The translations under genes were made by a program, and so were the position numbers. Under the pieces are notes generated by a model. The model did no database searches and had not been told where the DNA came from. It saw only the letters and a list, made by a program, of their open reading frames with translations. Below, in pieces: positions 48,901 through 59,196 of a stretch of DNA of 64,000 bases. Each line of letters starts with the position of its first letter. The stretch's first letter is position 1. This stretch comes from Trogon surrucura (Eukaryota; Chordata; Aves; Trogoniformes; Trogonidae): the NCBI GenBank assembly GCA_020746105.1, contig CM036617.1, positions 161,952,912-162,016,911 of the forward strand. The letters are read 5' to 3'.

Positions 48901-51510
48901 TGAAAAGATTGCAGTAACAAGCACCTTTGAAATGTAGACTGTGCTTCTTCCACTGTCTTTGCTGCATAAAGTAAAAATAAATAAATAACTGAAAAAAACT
49001 TTTAATGAGCATTCAAGACTCAATTTTTAAATGAACTCTTCACTGAAGATGAAGTTATTCATCTGAATATTTTTTTTTATTGCACTACTCATAATGAAAA
49101 TAGATAATAATATACCTGCAGAGAATTAAGTATTCAACACAGATTCCCAGCTAGGAGTTTTGGAAAATGATGGATTTGGGAAAGTAGATAATTCAGTAAA
49201 GTATTTTGTTCCAATTCCCAGACCTGTGCCCACAGCAGAGAGAACTGAGATAAGCCTGATACAGGGCAAGAGAGCTGTACTGGGATCTAACCTACTGATA
49301 TCTGAGGAGGGTCCATGCAAACCCATGTCAGGGCATGGAGTGCCCCAATGGGCCCTGTGCCCTCAACCCCTCCCAGGGGTTTGGCAGCCCATGCTCAAGA
49401 CCAGCTCCAATATGGTGAAACGGAGCACTGGAACAGGCTGCCCAGAGAGGTTGTGGAGTCTCCTTCTCTGGAGACATTCAAGACCTGCCTGGACACGTTC
49501 CTGTGTAGCATAATCTAGGCATTCCTGCTCTGGCAGGGGGATTGGACTTGATGATCTTTCGAGGTCCCTTCCAATCCCTAACATTCTATGATTCTATGAT
49601 TCATTCTATGAAACTGTGTTATTTTGGATCAATTTGTTCATAGCTTGGTTGTGAGCAAGAGCTGTTAAAAGCCTCATTGAGGGTCTCTTAGCCTTGGTTT
49701 ATGAGCTGCATTGGAGCTCAGGTCTTTGCTCAAGCTGTGCTGTAGGTACACTTTTGTGCAACCTTGTACTTAGTTAATCCTGACGATACTTTGCTGGCTT
49801 GGCTTTCTGGCTGTCTCTGCAGCACAGTCTTGCGTGGCAGTCTGGACTGGTGGCTGTCCCTGGTCACTGCCATTAACCTGCTCTGCTTGCCTCTCTTGGG
49901 TACTTGCCAGTGAGGGCACTACCTCTCCCCACCATGCCATCACCTTCAGCACTTGGGTCCCCTCCCCTGGCAAGCAGCCAGTCCTGCCATCCCTGTAAGC
50001 AGAAGGCCGGAAGTGCAGACCAGAGATGGACATAATTCAGTCAGTTTATAGAATCATAGAACAGTTCAGGTTGGAAAAGACCCTTGGGATCATCAAGTCC
50101 AACCATTAACCCTACATTACAACCATTAACCCTACACTACAAGTTCACCACTAAACCATATCACCCAACACCATAACATGAGTTGTGGGAAAGAGAAAGA
50201 GAGACTTCTTTCCTCTGAAACAGCCTAGGACTAGGAAGGTGTGGAGACTGCCCTACAGATATTGCCCTTTGCTTGTCCATTTTCCGTTGGCTCTTGAACT
50301 GTATCTTTTGGAGGCATAGTGCAGGGGGTCCCTAACAGTGCAGCTGCATTGGGAGGGTTTATTATACTGGACTGTGATCCACTGTACTACAAATTTTATA
50401 AATGTGTCATTAGCTGGCAGGCTGGACAATGACAGCATTCAGCTAGTGCATCAATCCTTTGCTATTTGCAAGGAAGCTTCTCAGGCATGGACTCTTTATC
50501 AGTGCTCATGGCTGAGAGGGAATGGGCTGTCTCGACCACCAGACCTGTTGAGAAAGACCAGTCTGTACTAGTTGTTAAAGAGCACCTTTGCCATGAAGAG
50601 GCCACAAGGAAAACTAAACTTTGCATTTTTATCTTTATGTTCTCTACCAAGAAAAATCCCAGGACACATGAGGCTGTACGTACAACATCCAGGTCCTTAT
50701 GTCCCAGTTCATATTGACAGTTAGAGAAGCATTTCCAATCACCAGTTTTATCCCAGTCCTGGGTATGAGGGAGATGGAAGCACTGGGAAATTCAACAGCA
50801 GTGACGTGTATTCTAGAGCATGAGGGAGATAAAGAGGAGAAAAGAAAACGTTTGTATTTCATGGGTCAAAGTAAACACAAAGCAAGATTCCAATTTCAGT
50901 CAATTCAAATTGCCCTCAGGGAGAATGCTTACCTTGAGATGTTGTATTTGACATTACCAAGCCCAAATTTCTCATAGCCACTCAAATCAGGGAAATGTTC
51001 CTTCTCCATGTTCTGCTTCAGGATTTCCAGCCCAACCTCCTTGGCTACAGGAAAATAGTGATCAGTTCAGTTGCATTTGATTCTGCTTGAGAGTTTGTTA
51101 TGTGCTTCTGGCTTAGGAGATGGGATAGACATAAAGTCAGAAAGAAGAGGTTATCTCATTTGAGACCGAGCACTGCTGTTTCAAGCCTCATTCCTAGTGA
51201 CTGCAAGAGTTGAAATCAAATGAATCCCAATACGATGTACAATGCTGTCAAGCAGCTTATTGTATCTGTTACACTGCGCTCTTAAACTTTTCTTTGTAGC
51301 CTGTGATCAGGTAACTTCCTTCCCTTGTGATTGCTTCCCAAGATGTTTGTCATATCAGGATTCAATCTAATACCACCACCAGATGAAGTAAAGATCACAC
51401 ATACCATATTCCAAACCCTTCTGGGTGATCCTCACTTTAAGTCCAGGGTTGGCATCAAGTTGCCCACTGAGCAAACTTAGGAGGAGGAGAGAACAGCAAA
51501 TCTTCACCAT
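36919..51510 (-). CDS. BPIFC: BPI fold-containing family C-like protein, complete (15 exons)
   Basis: Secreted lipid-binding protein of the BPI/LBP/PLUNC family. Minus-strand coding exons: 51510-51405, 51044-50933, 50812-50684, 48961-48806, 48076-48013, 47305-47245, 46177-46086, 44438-44265, 43561-43508, 42190-42020, 41472-41405, 40048-40006, 39168-39105, 38352-38276, 36960-36919. All junctions are GT-AG and in phase; the total is 1413 nt, 470 aa plus stop. Residues 1-20 form a signal peptide (MVKICC followed by a Leu/Ser-rich core). It is followed by NPGLKVRITQKGLEY, the classic start of the first BPI domain. C152 (LTSCRTT) and C191 (SCPNIRS) match the conserved domain-1 disulfide. The second domain has the typical VFAVLPDS and KGFPLP segments and ends STDVHYKH. 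N-glycosylation sequons are visible (GNAS, GNYT, FNIT, FNIS, ANQS, ANVT). The name rests on synteny, because BPIFC neighbours RTCB in human. The ligand is not predictable from sequence. Confidence 0.93.
37655..37837 (+). mobile_element. CR1 3'-end fragment in BPI-gene intron 14
   Basis: About 180 bp of CR1 tail: GGAACAGGTTGTCCAGAGAG, CCCTGGAGACATTCAAGG, GAGCAACCTGATCTAAAGAT, GGTTGGACTAGATGACC, CCCTTCCAGCCCAACAC, and degenerate octamers TCCTATGGTTCTATGATT. It is oriented opposite to the host gene. Confidence 0.88.
37965..38080 (+). repeat. LTR fragment (5' end) in BPI-gene intron 14
   Basis: Begins TGTCCTGGTTTGAACTAAAC and continues CTGTTCAGTGATTTTTGG, matching the start of the three solo LTRs in this window. 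The similarity fades after roughly 110 bp, so this is a truncated or strongly diverged member. No TG...CA partner end is found. Confidence 0.65.
46945..47072 (+). mobile_element. CR1 3'-end fragment in BPI-gene intron 6
   Basis: Short CR1 tail with GAGCAACCTGGTCTAGTAGG, GGTTGGAACTAGATGATC, and octamer-like ATTCTATAATTCTACAATTC at the right edge. A (GGGA)n patch lies about 150 bp to its left (46797-46816). Confidence 0.85.
48807..48961 (-). other. Exon 4 of the BPI gene, first disulfide half
   Basis: Recorded separately because this exon decides the gene identity. It encodes the domain-1 strand block containing C152 and is preceded on the minus strand by acceptor ATGCAG. Its donor GTAAGT follows the coding base at 48806, so the exon is 48961-48806, 156 nt, phase 2 in and phase 2 out. 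Confidence 0.85.
49416..49610 (+). mobile_element. CR1 3'-end fragment in BPI-gene intron 3
   Basis: A young-looking short CR1 tail: GAGCACTGGAACAGGCTGCC, GTGGAGTCTCCTTCTCTGG, GGACACGTTCCTGTGTAGCA, GATTGGACTTGATGATCTTT, and octamers ATTCTATGATTCTATGATTC. It is very similar over its length to the tail of the near full-length CR1 at 6360-6558, so both belong to the same subfamily. Confidence 0.92.
50050..50168 (-). repeat. Old CR1 3'-end relic in BPI-gene intron 3
   Basis: Reverse-oriented CR1 tail (GAATCATAGAACAGTTCAGG, TTGGAAAAGACCCTTGGGAT, CATCAAGTCCAACCATTAAC) with an internal tandem duplication of a 21-bp CATTAACCCTACA-type segment. Confidence 0.75.
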
Positions 51511-51545
51511 TTTCCCTGTTTTTTTACAGGACCTGTTAATAAACA

Positions 51546-51551
51546 TTTATA
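51546..51551 (-). promoter_or_regulatory. Possible TATA box of the BPI-fold gene
   Basis: TATAAA on the minus strand 36 nt upstream of the ATG at 51510. If used, it would place the transcription start only a few bases before the start codon. That is tight, so a further non-coding exon upstream (somewhere in 51.6-54 kb) is equally possible. The sequence just before the ATG also ends in a CAG but lacks a good pyrimidine tract. Confidence 0.3.
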
Positions 51552-51750
51552 ATTATATTAGAAGTTCATGCCCTGTCACATGGTGGTGGTACTCCCTTTT
51601 GCCTCCATGGAATGAGGTGTTCTGACACCAAAATTCCTTCCAGAATGGATAAAATGGAAAGCTCAGCAACTGCAGAAGAGAGGAATGTATTCTGAAAAGA
51701 CTGCTAGAGAAACAGAGCTCATTGGGCTTGAGCAGAAAAGACAGCCTGTT

Positions 51751-51822
51751 CAGAATCACAGAATCACAAAATGTTAGAGGTTGGAAAGGACCTCAAAGAG
51801 ATCCTCCAGTCCAACTCTAACT
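51751..51822 (-). repeat. Short CR1 3'-end relic
   Basis: Reverse complement of a CR1 tail: CAGAATCACAGAATCACAAA, then GGTTGGAAAGGACCTCAAAG and CCAGTCCAACTC. It has the ATTCTGTG-type octamer and lies just upstream of the first coding exon of the BPI-fold gene. Confidence 0.8.
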
Positions 51823-54284
51823 GTCATAAGGAATGGAGAAAGTACTTGGGATACATCCTCCTGGACAAGCCCTGTTGAAAAGGAAGTGGCACTGAATTTT
51901 TAGGCTATAATTCTTTTTTGTTCCTCTAGTTAGTAAAATAAATAGCTTACTTTTCCCCAAAATATCTGGAGCTCTCAGTGCTGCCTGGTGATTCAACAGT
52001 GATCGGTGGGAAAACTTTACCACTTTGGCACCTTTAGCACTTGGGAAAACCTTATCAGCTCATTTAGTTATAGACATACATAACCCCACTTTAGAAAACA
52101 CTTAAGATCTTGTCACAGTCAATAAAAGAAAATAATTTTGTGTCAGCAGACTATGTTTTTCTATCCCCTAGTCTGCGTGCTAATAAATGCATTAAGTTTT
52201 ATCAAAAAACTCTCCTTGAAAAATTCACAGTCAAATGCTTATTTTTGCTTTTTTTCCATTCCTATTAAACTGCTTTTTTTTTGCCACGGAGAACAATAGC
52301 CTGGTTCTCTGTTCTGAGATAGGGATTTCAGTGTATTTTATAAGAACAAATAAGTAAACTTTAAGGCAATAGTCATCGAATGGGACAGTGACTTAATGTC
52401 CAGGACAAAATAAATAAGTAAATAAATAATCATTTGCAGAAGGTTACCTTTCTCCAATATACTTGGGTGGGATTGTTTTTATTTAATTAGAGCCATTCAA
52501 AAGTTAGGTGTCTCATCTAAGACAGTCATCTTTGTAGTGGCGAGGGATACATCCCGCCTGTCTTAAACCAAATTGTCCTGAGGGGAGTACTCACCTTCCT
52601 TCTGTAACTACGGGATTCAGCGTTTACCTCTGAGGTGGGTCAAGGTATGTAAGCTGAACCTATACCAGCTATATATATGTTATGTGCCAGTAGTGATCAA
52701 TCACTGTATGGTTGTGGGGTGATCCTTCAGTTAATGAGGATCTCCCCCATCACCTGGTCACTCTCCACATACAGAACTTGCTCCAAAAGATATCGATGCC
52801 TTCCGACAGGCACGCACCTTCTGGACAATGCCAACAGGTGATTTGTCAATAAGCAGAGACACTTTAATTTCTGAGAGTAATTTCTGCTAATGGCAGCTTT
52901 TCTATAACACTGTGAGCAACACTGTCACTCACTTTGATGACATGAAAAAACCCAATAGCACACATGTGCCCTGCCAGGGAGAGGAGGAGAAGCCCCCTTG
53001 ATGCAGGTATTTATAACCAAACTGGACAAAATCAGGGAATTGTTATGTTTGGGTTTTTTTGCCCCCCTCAGGGCTGGCAACAGTGCTCTGTGGGGCTATT
53101 TTTCATCTGAGATTGACAGTGTGAATGGCAAACAGGTCACATTATTATGGTTTGACTTACTCCCAGCTATTTCACTGCATAATGGACAGCTGAAAATACG
53201 TGAGAGTGTCTTTTCTAGCATTATATTTACGTAAAACAATTCTTTAGTTACTACAGGACTACTGGAGAGCTGTGATGAAACCAGCTAGAAACAGACAATT
53301 GCCCCTCCTGATACCTGAAAAATTGTTTTGCTGTTGCTGCATCTTTCACTAGCTGTTTCATTATCAGCAATAACATACCTCCAACCTCTACATTATTTTC
53401 AGTCACGATCACAATGTAAGAAAACTCTAAAATTATGAGATAGCATTGACTTAATTTTTGTGTAACAGTTGCAAGTAATCCCATGGAACACCTTTGCCTT
53501 TTAGTAAGAGTAATATTTTCTTTTTAATTTTAACTGACAGAAATTGAGAGGTGCAAGAAACACGCTTCATGAGTAGAATAAAAACAAAGTACTGGAAGGA
53601 AACGTGTCTTTGACATAGGCATAGACCTCATAACTTAAAATCACAGGATTTAGACAGATTTAGCTACATCTATTTCTTCCCAACAAAAGAGCAATCACAA
53701 CAAATCTGTTACCATACCTTGCCTTTGAAGGCTGAAGAGAAGATTCTTGCTGTACCGGATCCCGGGGCTGAGGATGCTACAGGGAAAACCCTCTGCAGCC
53801 ACGCTGCTGTCTTTTAAAGAGAAGAGCTGTGAGGCTGAAGAGAGCCAGTTGCTCCCACCGTCAGCAGTGTCATGCAGGGAGTGGCCTCTCACCGGTAATC
53901 AGGTCCCAAACCATTTTGTGTGTCCCAGGTTAAATCTATCACTCTAATTTCATTTAGGGACTAAGCGGAGGGGAATGTCAGCTGTTGGGTGGGGGTGCTC
54001 AGGTGCCGGCACACTGAGCTGGGGGTGATGTGCTGCCTTTGCGGCACATCCTTTTGACACTGACTTTTCAGATGGACCTGAGAGGAAACCCCAGTGGAGA
54101 CTCCACTCCAGTAGTTCCATAGGACTGATACTTACAGTCAGGTCTGTTTTGTGAAAGAAATAAATGAATATGCCACTGCTAGGGAGACAGAAAACAACTG
54201 TCTAGGTCCATCTGTTCTGAAATTGCCCAGAATACAGAAAACCATAAATTATATACGATTTATATTATAGCATATATATAGTAT

Positions 54285-54316
<32 letters not shown>

Positions 54317-54432
54317 GTGCAAATATATAGTATCAGGTCCTTGCAGTTAATATTTTCTATTTCTTCTGCTTGCTTATCCAGTTAACCAGTACTTTAACTA
54401 ACCAGTACTATTTGGCTTGTCAAAGAGGTGAT
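51823..54432. other. Upstream flank of the BPI-fold gene, no recognised gene
   Basis: About 2.6 kb of mostly AT-rich sequence. It may contain the promoter or a 5' non-coding exon. It contains a (TG)n-(TA)n dinucleotide tract at about 54286-54316. No coding exon of a known family is visible. Confidence 0.45.
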
Positions 54433-54807
54433 TTAATCAATTAGCTTGTATGTAAACCAAGCAAATTCCCTCAGGCATGGAGCATTTTGCTGGACAATCC
54501 AAGTCACTTCATTGTGCAATCCATGAATAGAAAAGGGTAGAGACATTTGTAAGTCAGTCAACAAATACTCATACCTTACACAGATGTAACATTCACCACA
54601 GGGAGTCACATGCATAATAATTTCCTTATTTATCTCTGGCAACTGGGGATGAATAAAAATCACAGCCTCAGTTACAAAAATCTCTCCTTTCAAGTTCTGC
54701 AGTTCTTTCAAAGCAAGGGAAAATCTCCACTGTTTCCATCCATATAACTCTCCAAGATTACCAAACAACTGAATTGTCCGAAAATTATCTGAGCTTATAC
54801 TCATCAT
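54433..54807 (-). CDS. Unexplained 124-codon open frame
   Basis: The longest open frame in this gene interval that is explained neither by a recognised gene nor by a named repeat. It starts MMSISSDNF and has a hydrophobic-aromatic composition, a close cysteine cluster (PCGECYIC) in its middle and a WIVQQNAPC segment near its end. The AT-rich local composition makes 124 codons without a stop somewhat unusual. The sequence just upstream, on the same strand, has several stops in this frame. I do not recognise the family. It might be a remnant of an endogenous retroelement gene, suggested only by the LTR that begins 218 bp away, although that LTR points the other way. It may also be a chance frame. 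Confidence 0.3.
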   Translation of the reverse strand: MMSISSDNFRTIQLFGNLGELYGWKQWRFSLALKELQNLKGEIFVTEAVIFIHPQLPEINKEIIMHVTPCGECYICVRYEYLLTDLQMSLPFSIHGLHNEVTWIVQQNAPCLREFAWFTYKLID

Positions 54808-55024
54808 ATCCTTTTAACATTTTATCGTTCTTCTAATGGAGTACCACCCAGTTTAGATAAAACTTTCAACAAAAGTTAACAGACTAAGGATTCCAGAACA
54901 CTTTCATAACTTCTTTCTACAAATATAGCAGAAAGGGCCAAATATCTGCTTGCAGACGCATTCAGATAACACAGTCAAATATGCTAAAAATATCTTCTAT
55001 GCCCAAACTTTTCACCTTTCAAGG

Positions 55025-55778
55025 TGTCCTGGTTTGAGCTAAACAGAACTAATTCTCTTCAGGAATTTTTACTTTTCAGCTTAGTCTCTTCTAAGAGGCT
55101 GCACTTTCTGAAATTAGCAGCATGTTTTTGCAGACAGTGCCTGCTACTGGCAGTGATAACACCTGATGTTTACAGCTACTGCCTGGGACTGGGATGCAGA
55201 AAGGCTCTTGCTTATACTTATTCCTATAGTAACCAAGGTCACTGCTGGCTCCTGTGTGCCACGCTGGGGGTGCCGGGAAGTAAAAGGGGTCACAAAGAAG
55301 TAAAAGGTTGCACCTCTGGGAATTAACAGACAGGACAGGTGACCAAAAAGAGTATTCCATTCCATATATGTCATATTCAGTATAAAACTGAGGGATCACA
55401 GGGATTAGACCCTTCTTCTTCAATGGCCAGCATCCAAGGAAGACTCCGTCTGATCTTCTGCCTTTGATCCTGATCCCGAGTTCCCAAATCCAGCTCGTGT
55501 CCAGCTCCACTCTGCCGCTGAGCCTGGGGCTTCCTTGGTGCTGCCTGCTCTGCAGCATCAGTGGGGATTGCTGTCAGGGTGGAGTCGGGTTCAATATAGG
55601 ATTTGTATATATCTATATGTAGTTCATTCGTTCTATTATTGTTTTATTAAAGCTGTTTTAGTTTTCTAATCCTTAAGTCTGTCTGCCTTATTCCATTTCC
55701 CTTCTCGTTTTGGGGAGGGAAAGGGGTTAGAGAGCATCTGTCAGTGTCCAGTGGCTGGCCCAGACCTAACCCTCAACA
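55025..55778 (+). mobile_element. Solo retroviral LTR (copy 3), plus orientation
   Basis: A 754-bp LTR of the same family as copies 1 and 2, in the opposite orientation. It starts TGTCCTGG and ends CCCTCAACA. A TATAAAA box is at 55381-55387 and an ATTAAA poly(A) signal at 55646-55651, giving a U3 of about 380 bp. The flanking 5-mers are CAAGG (left) and GCCTC (right) and do not match, so the target duplication has decayed or one end has been rearranged. No internal retroviral genes flank it. An antisense open frame of 155 codons lies within it and is not considered a gene. Confidence 0.9.
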
Positions 55779-56799
55779 GCCTCCAAGAGGAATATTTTTT
55801 TTCAATTTTCTCTGTTAAGCCACCAAGCATGTGCTTCAATCTATATACTAAATAGATACAGATTGTGATCCTTTGTACCCATTACACAAGATACCCAATG
55901 AGTTTATCAGTATGGCAATCAATAGACATTTTTGCTGCAGCTCTGCAGATCACTTTGGCTTTGCATGATTCCAGTTCTTGCCTCTGGCTCGGTGCTCCAA
56001 TGGTGCCCTTTCCCCACCTCCCCAATTCTCTGCCTCCCCAGTTGTCCCCTTTCTACACGTGCTCTACTCTGCAGGCACACTGAGGCACATGCAGCACTTT
56101 CATTGTTCTGTCAATCAGGAAAAAGTACCAGATCAAAAATAGTATACTGACCAGTAGGTAGGCATGGGATGGTACATCAGTGTATGCAGTTTCCTCTTTT
56201 GTCTTAGTGGAAACAATTGCTTTATTTATGAACAACAGCCAGAGGACTGGAGCTTAAGTGCCACTGTCCTGCTAAACCAGGGCTCTGGTTTGAAAAGGCT
56301 CATCTCTAGCCATGGCACTTGGTGCTGGACCTGGAGCACGTGTCCCATTGGAAGAGAGAAGAGATGGACACCAGGGCTTTAGTTCTTTTCTTCTCCATCT
56401 CATGAATTCTCCTCCAAATAAGCAGATGAAAGTCCCTGAAGTGTTGGCATTGAGGGACATCAAACTATCAGATAACCTTCATTTGAGTTCTTCAATTCTT
56501 TTTCTGATCACTCTTCACCTACCACAGAATACAATGAACTGGAAGCCGCTGATGTGATTTACTGTTGTTTGGCTTCAGGATGCTTTTTTTACTACAAAAA
56601 TGTAGCAGCCAGGTAGATAAATAAACTGATTCAGATAAAAATCAAATGCAAAGCACATTTCTGTCCTGAGCTGGAACTGAACTTTCTGTAGACTAGCTTT
56701 CCTTTCCATACTTTCAATATCTCCTGGTTGAATGAAGAAACTTCCAGCTCCATTTTACAAATAGGAAAGGTACAGAATTGTTTAGAAACTGATACGATT
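55779..56799. other. Non-coding stretch, no recognised gene
   Basis: About 1 kb between a solo LTR and an ancient CR1. No exon or RNA gene is seen. Confidence 0.5.
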
Positions 56800-58778
56800 G
56801 ACGAGCTACAGCTACTCACAAACAAGGAAGAAATGCTGGATGATGTAAAGGCCAAGGGCAGCTGTGGCTGCAGTGAGCATGAGACCGTGGAGTTTTAGAT
56901 CCTGGAAGGAGAAAGCAAGACAAAGAACAGAATTACAGCCATAGACTTCAGATGAGCAGATTTCAGGGACCAGTTTGGCAAATTGCCCTGGAGAGCAGAG
57001 GCCCAGAAGAGCAGAGGCTCAGAAGAGCTGGCTAATCTTCAAGGGCAGCCACCTCAAAGAATATGAATGGTGCACTACAATGTTCAGACAGCTGAGCAAC
57101 TGTGGCAGAAGGCCAGCATGGATGAACATGGAGCTCCTGAGTGAACTCAAATACAAAAAGGATGCATATAGAAGAGAGAAACTGAGAACAGTTACTTGGA
57201 AGGAACACAAAGGTATTGCCTGCACATGCAGGAATGAAGTCAGGAAAGCTGAAGTTCAGCTGGAGCTGAAATTAGTTTGGGAGGTGAAGGGCAACAGGAG
57301 AGGAAAGCAAAAGGAAGGCTAAGGAGAATGGGGCCTTATTGCTCAGTGGGACGGAGGACTAGTGACAAGACATAGAAAAAGCTGTTTTTACTAGCAGCAA
57401 GACTTGTCCTCTGGCATCCCAGGTTGCTGAGCTCCTAACAGAGTCTGTGGGAGTAAGGCAGCACCCACAGCAGATGAAGTCCAGGATCACTTAACCCACT
57501 TGGACATACACAAATCCATAGGACAGGACAGAATGCATCTGCAGATGCTGAAAGTTTTGCCTAGCTGATCTCATTGTGAAGCTGCTGTCTATCACCTTCA
57601 AAAAGTCATGGCACTTGACAGAGGTTCATCATGGCTGGGAAAAGGCAGATATCACACCTGTCAAGAAGGTCAAGGAGGATGATCCAGAGAAGTCAGTCTC
57701 ACCTCAGTCCCTGGGAAAATTATGGAGCAGAATGTCTCAGAAGCCATTTCAAAAGCACATGAAGGCTAAGGAGGTGACTGGGAGCAGCCAGCATGAATTT
57801 TCCATTCCAGATCATTCCTGACCAGCTCATTGCTTTCTGTGATGAGCTGAATAGTACTGTGAACAAGGGGAGGGCAGTGGATGCTCTATACTTTCATTTC
57901 AGCAAGGCCTTTGACACAGTCTTCCTTAGTCTGATCACCAAATTGGTGACATATGGGCTGAAGAAGCTGTTATTAGCAAAGTTCATCTGTTCACCAGTAA
58001 CTAGTGGAGGTCTCATAGGAATCAGTACTATGACCAATCCTGTTTAATGCCACTCTCGGCAAGTTTGTGAAGGACACCAGGTTGGAGGGAGCAGTCAATG
58101 TGCTGGAGGGCAGGGCTTCTGTTCAGAGAAACCTGGACAAGCTGGCTAAGAGAGCTGACAGGAACCACATAAAGTTAACAAGAGCAAGTGTGAAGTCTTG
58201 CATCTGGGAGGGAATAACTCCCTGCAGCAGTAGAGGTTTGTGGCTGCTCGGCAGAAAAAGATTTGGGAGTCCTAGTGGACAACAAGTTCGACATAAGTCT
58301 GCAGGTTCAGGTAAGCGATCCTTCCCCTCTACCTGACACTGTGTCCAGTTTGGGCTCCCCAGTACAAGCAGGATATTGACAACCTGAATCAAGTCCAACA
58401 GGTGCCCCTAAGGGGGCTGGAGAACATGACCTACAAGGAGTCTGCTTGGAGAGGAGAAGGCTTGAAAGACCTTTTTGTTCTCTACAACTTTTTGATCAGA
58501 GAATACAGGGAAAATGGAGCCAGACTCTTCTTGGAAGTGTGTGATGATAGGTCAAAAGGCAACAGAAGAAGTTGGAACATGGGAAATACTGATTAGGTAT
58601 TAGGAAATAATTTTACTCTGAAGGTAGTTAAATAGTGGAACAAGTTGCCTGGAGATGTTGTGGAACCATCCTTGAAGGGAATCAAGACTGGACTGGACAT
58701 AGCCCTCAGCAACCTGATCTAATTAGTCCTGTTCTGAGCCGGAGTCTGGACTAGATGATTTGATTCTATAATTCCATG
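56800..58778 (+). mobile_element. Ancient, heavily decayed CR1 LINE
   Basis: A CR1 copy of about 2 kb whose coding parts are spread over all three frames. The end of the endonuclease is recognisable near 56812-56900 (LLTNKEEMLDDV, then CGCSEHETVEF). Reverse transcriptase pieces lie near 57630-57810 and 57793-57930 ([16 protein letters not shown]). The C-terminal pieces lie near 58250-58600. The tail (TGGACTAGATGATTTGATTC) ends in a single degenerate octamer. It has many stops and indels and is much older than the 2567-6558 copy. Confidence 0.87.
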
Positions 58779-59196
58779 CTAATTAATTGCATTTTATAAA
58801 TCTGTTCCCACACTTTGTATGCAGTTACAAAGAAACAAATTGTGAAATACTTAAAAAAAATTAAGGTCTCACTCCATACACAAAGTTTTGCTAACACTAA
58901 CAGAGATAAATTGAATAATGAAAGATCTCGTTCCTAAAACTAAGAGGACGTGGTGCTTATAACTGTAGTGAAAAGAACCAGTCACTCCTTCTCATCAGCC
59001 TGCAAGAAGCATCAATACCACTGTCAGATACACTCACTGTACTAAAACCCAGCAGATTCAGCTTGTGAAAAGTGATTAAGAAGTTTTACTAAAACACTAA
59101 ACATAGTGATGAAAACCCATGCTTCTAATGTTACAGCATCTACTGTCTACAAGCTAACAGAAGGAAGACTACATTCTTCTCTTTTTAAAAGCGACA
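58779..59196. other. 3' flank of the second BPI-fold gene
   Basis: About 400 bp downstream of the second BPI gene's stop codon, probably 3' UTR. I see no canonical AATAAA on the minus strand here, so the poly(A) site is unassigned. Confidence 0.4.

Noticed and set aside
55091-55558. 155-codon open frame on the minus strand
   Set aside because: It lies wholly inside a solo LTR, antisense to it. Related partial frames occur in the other two LTR copies, as expected of shared non-coding sequence.
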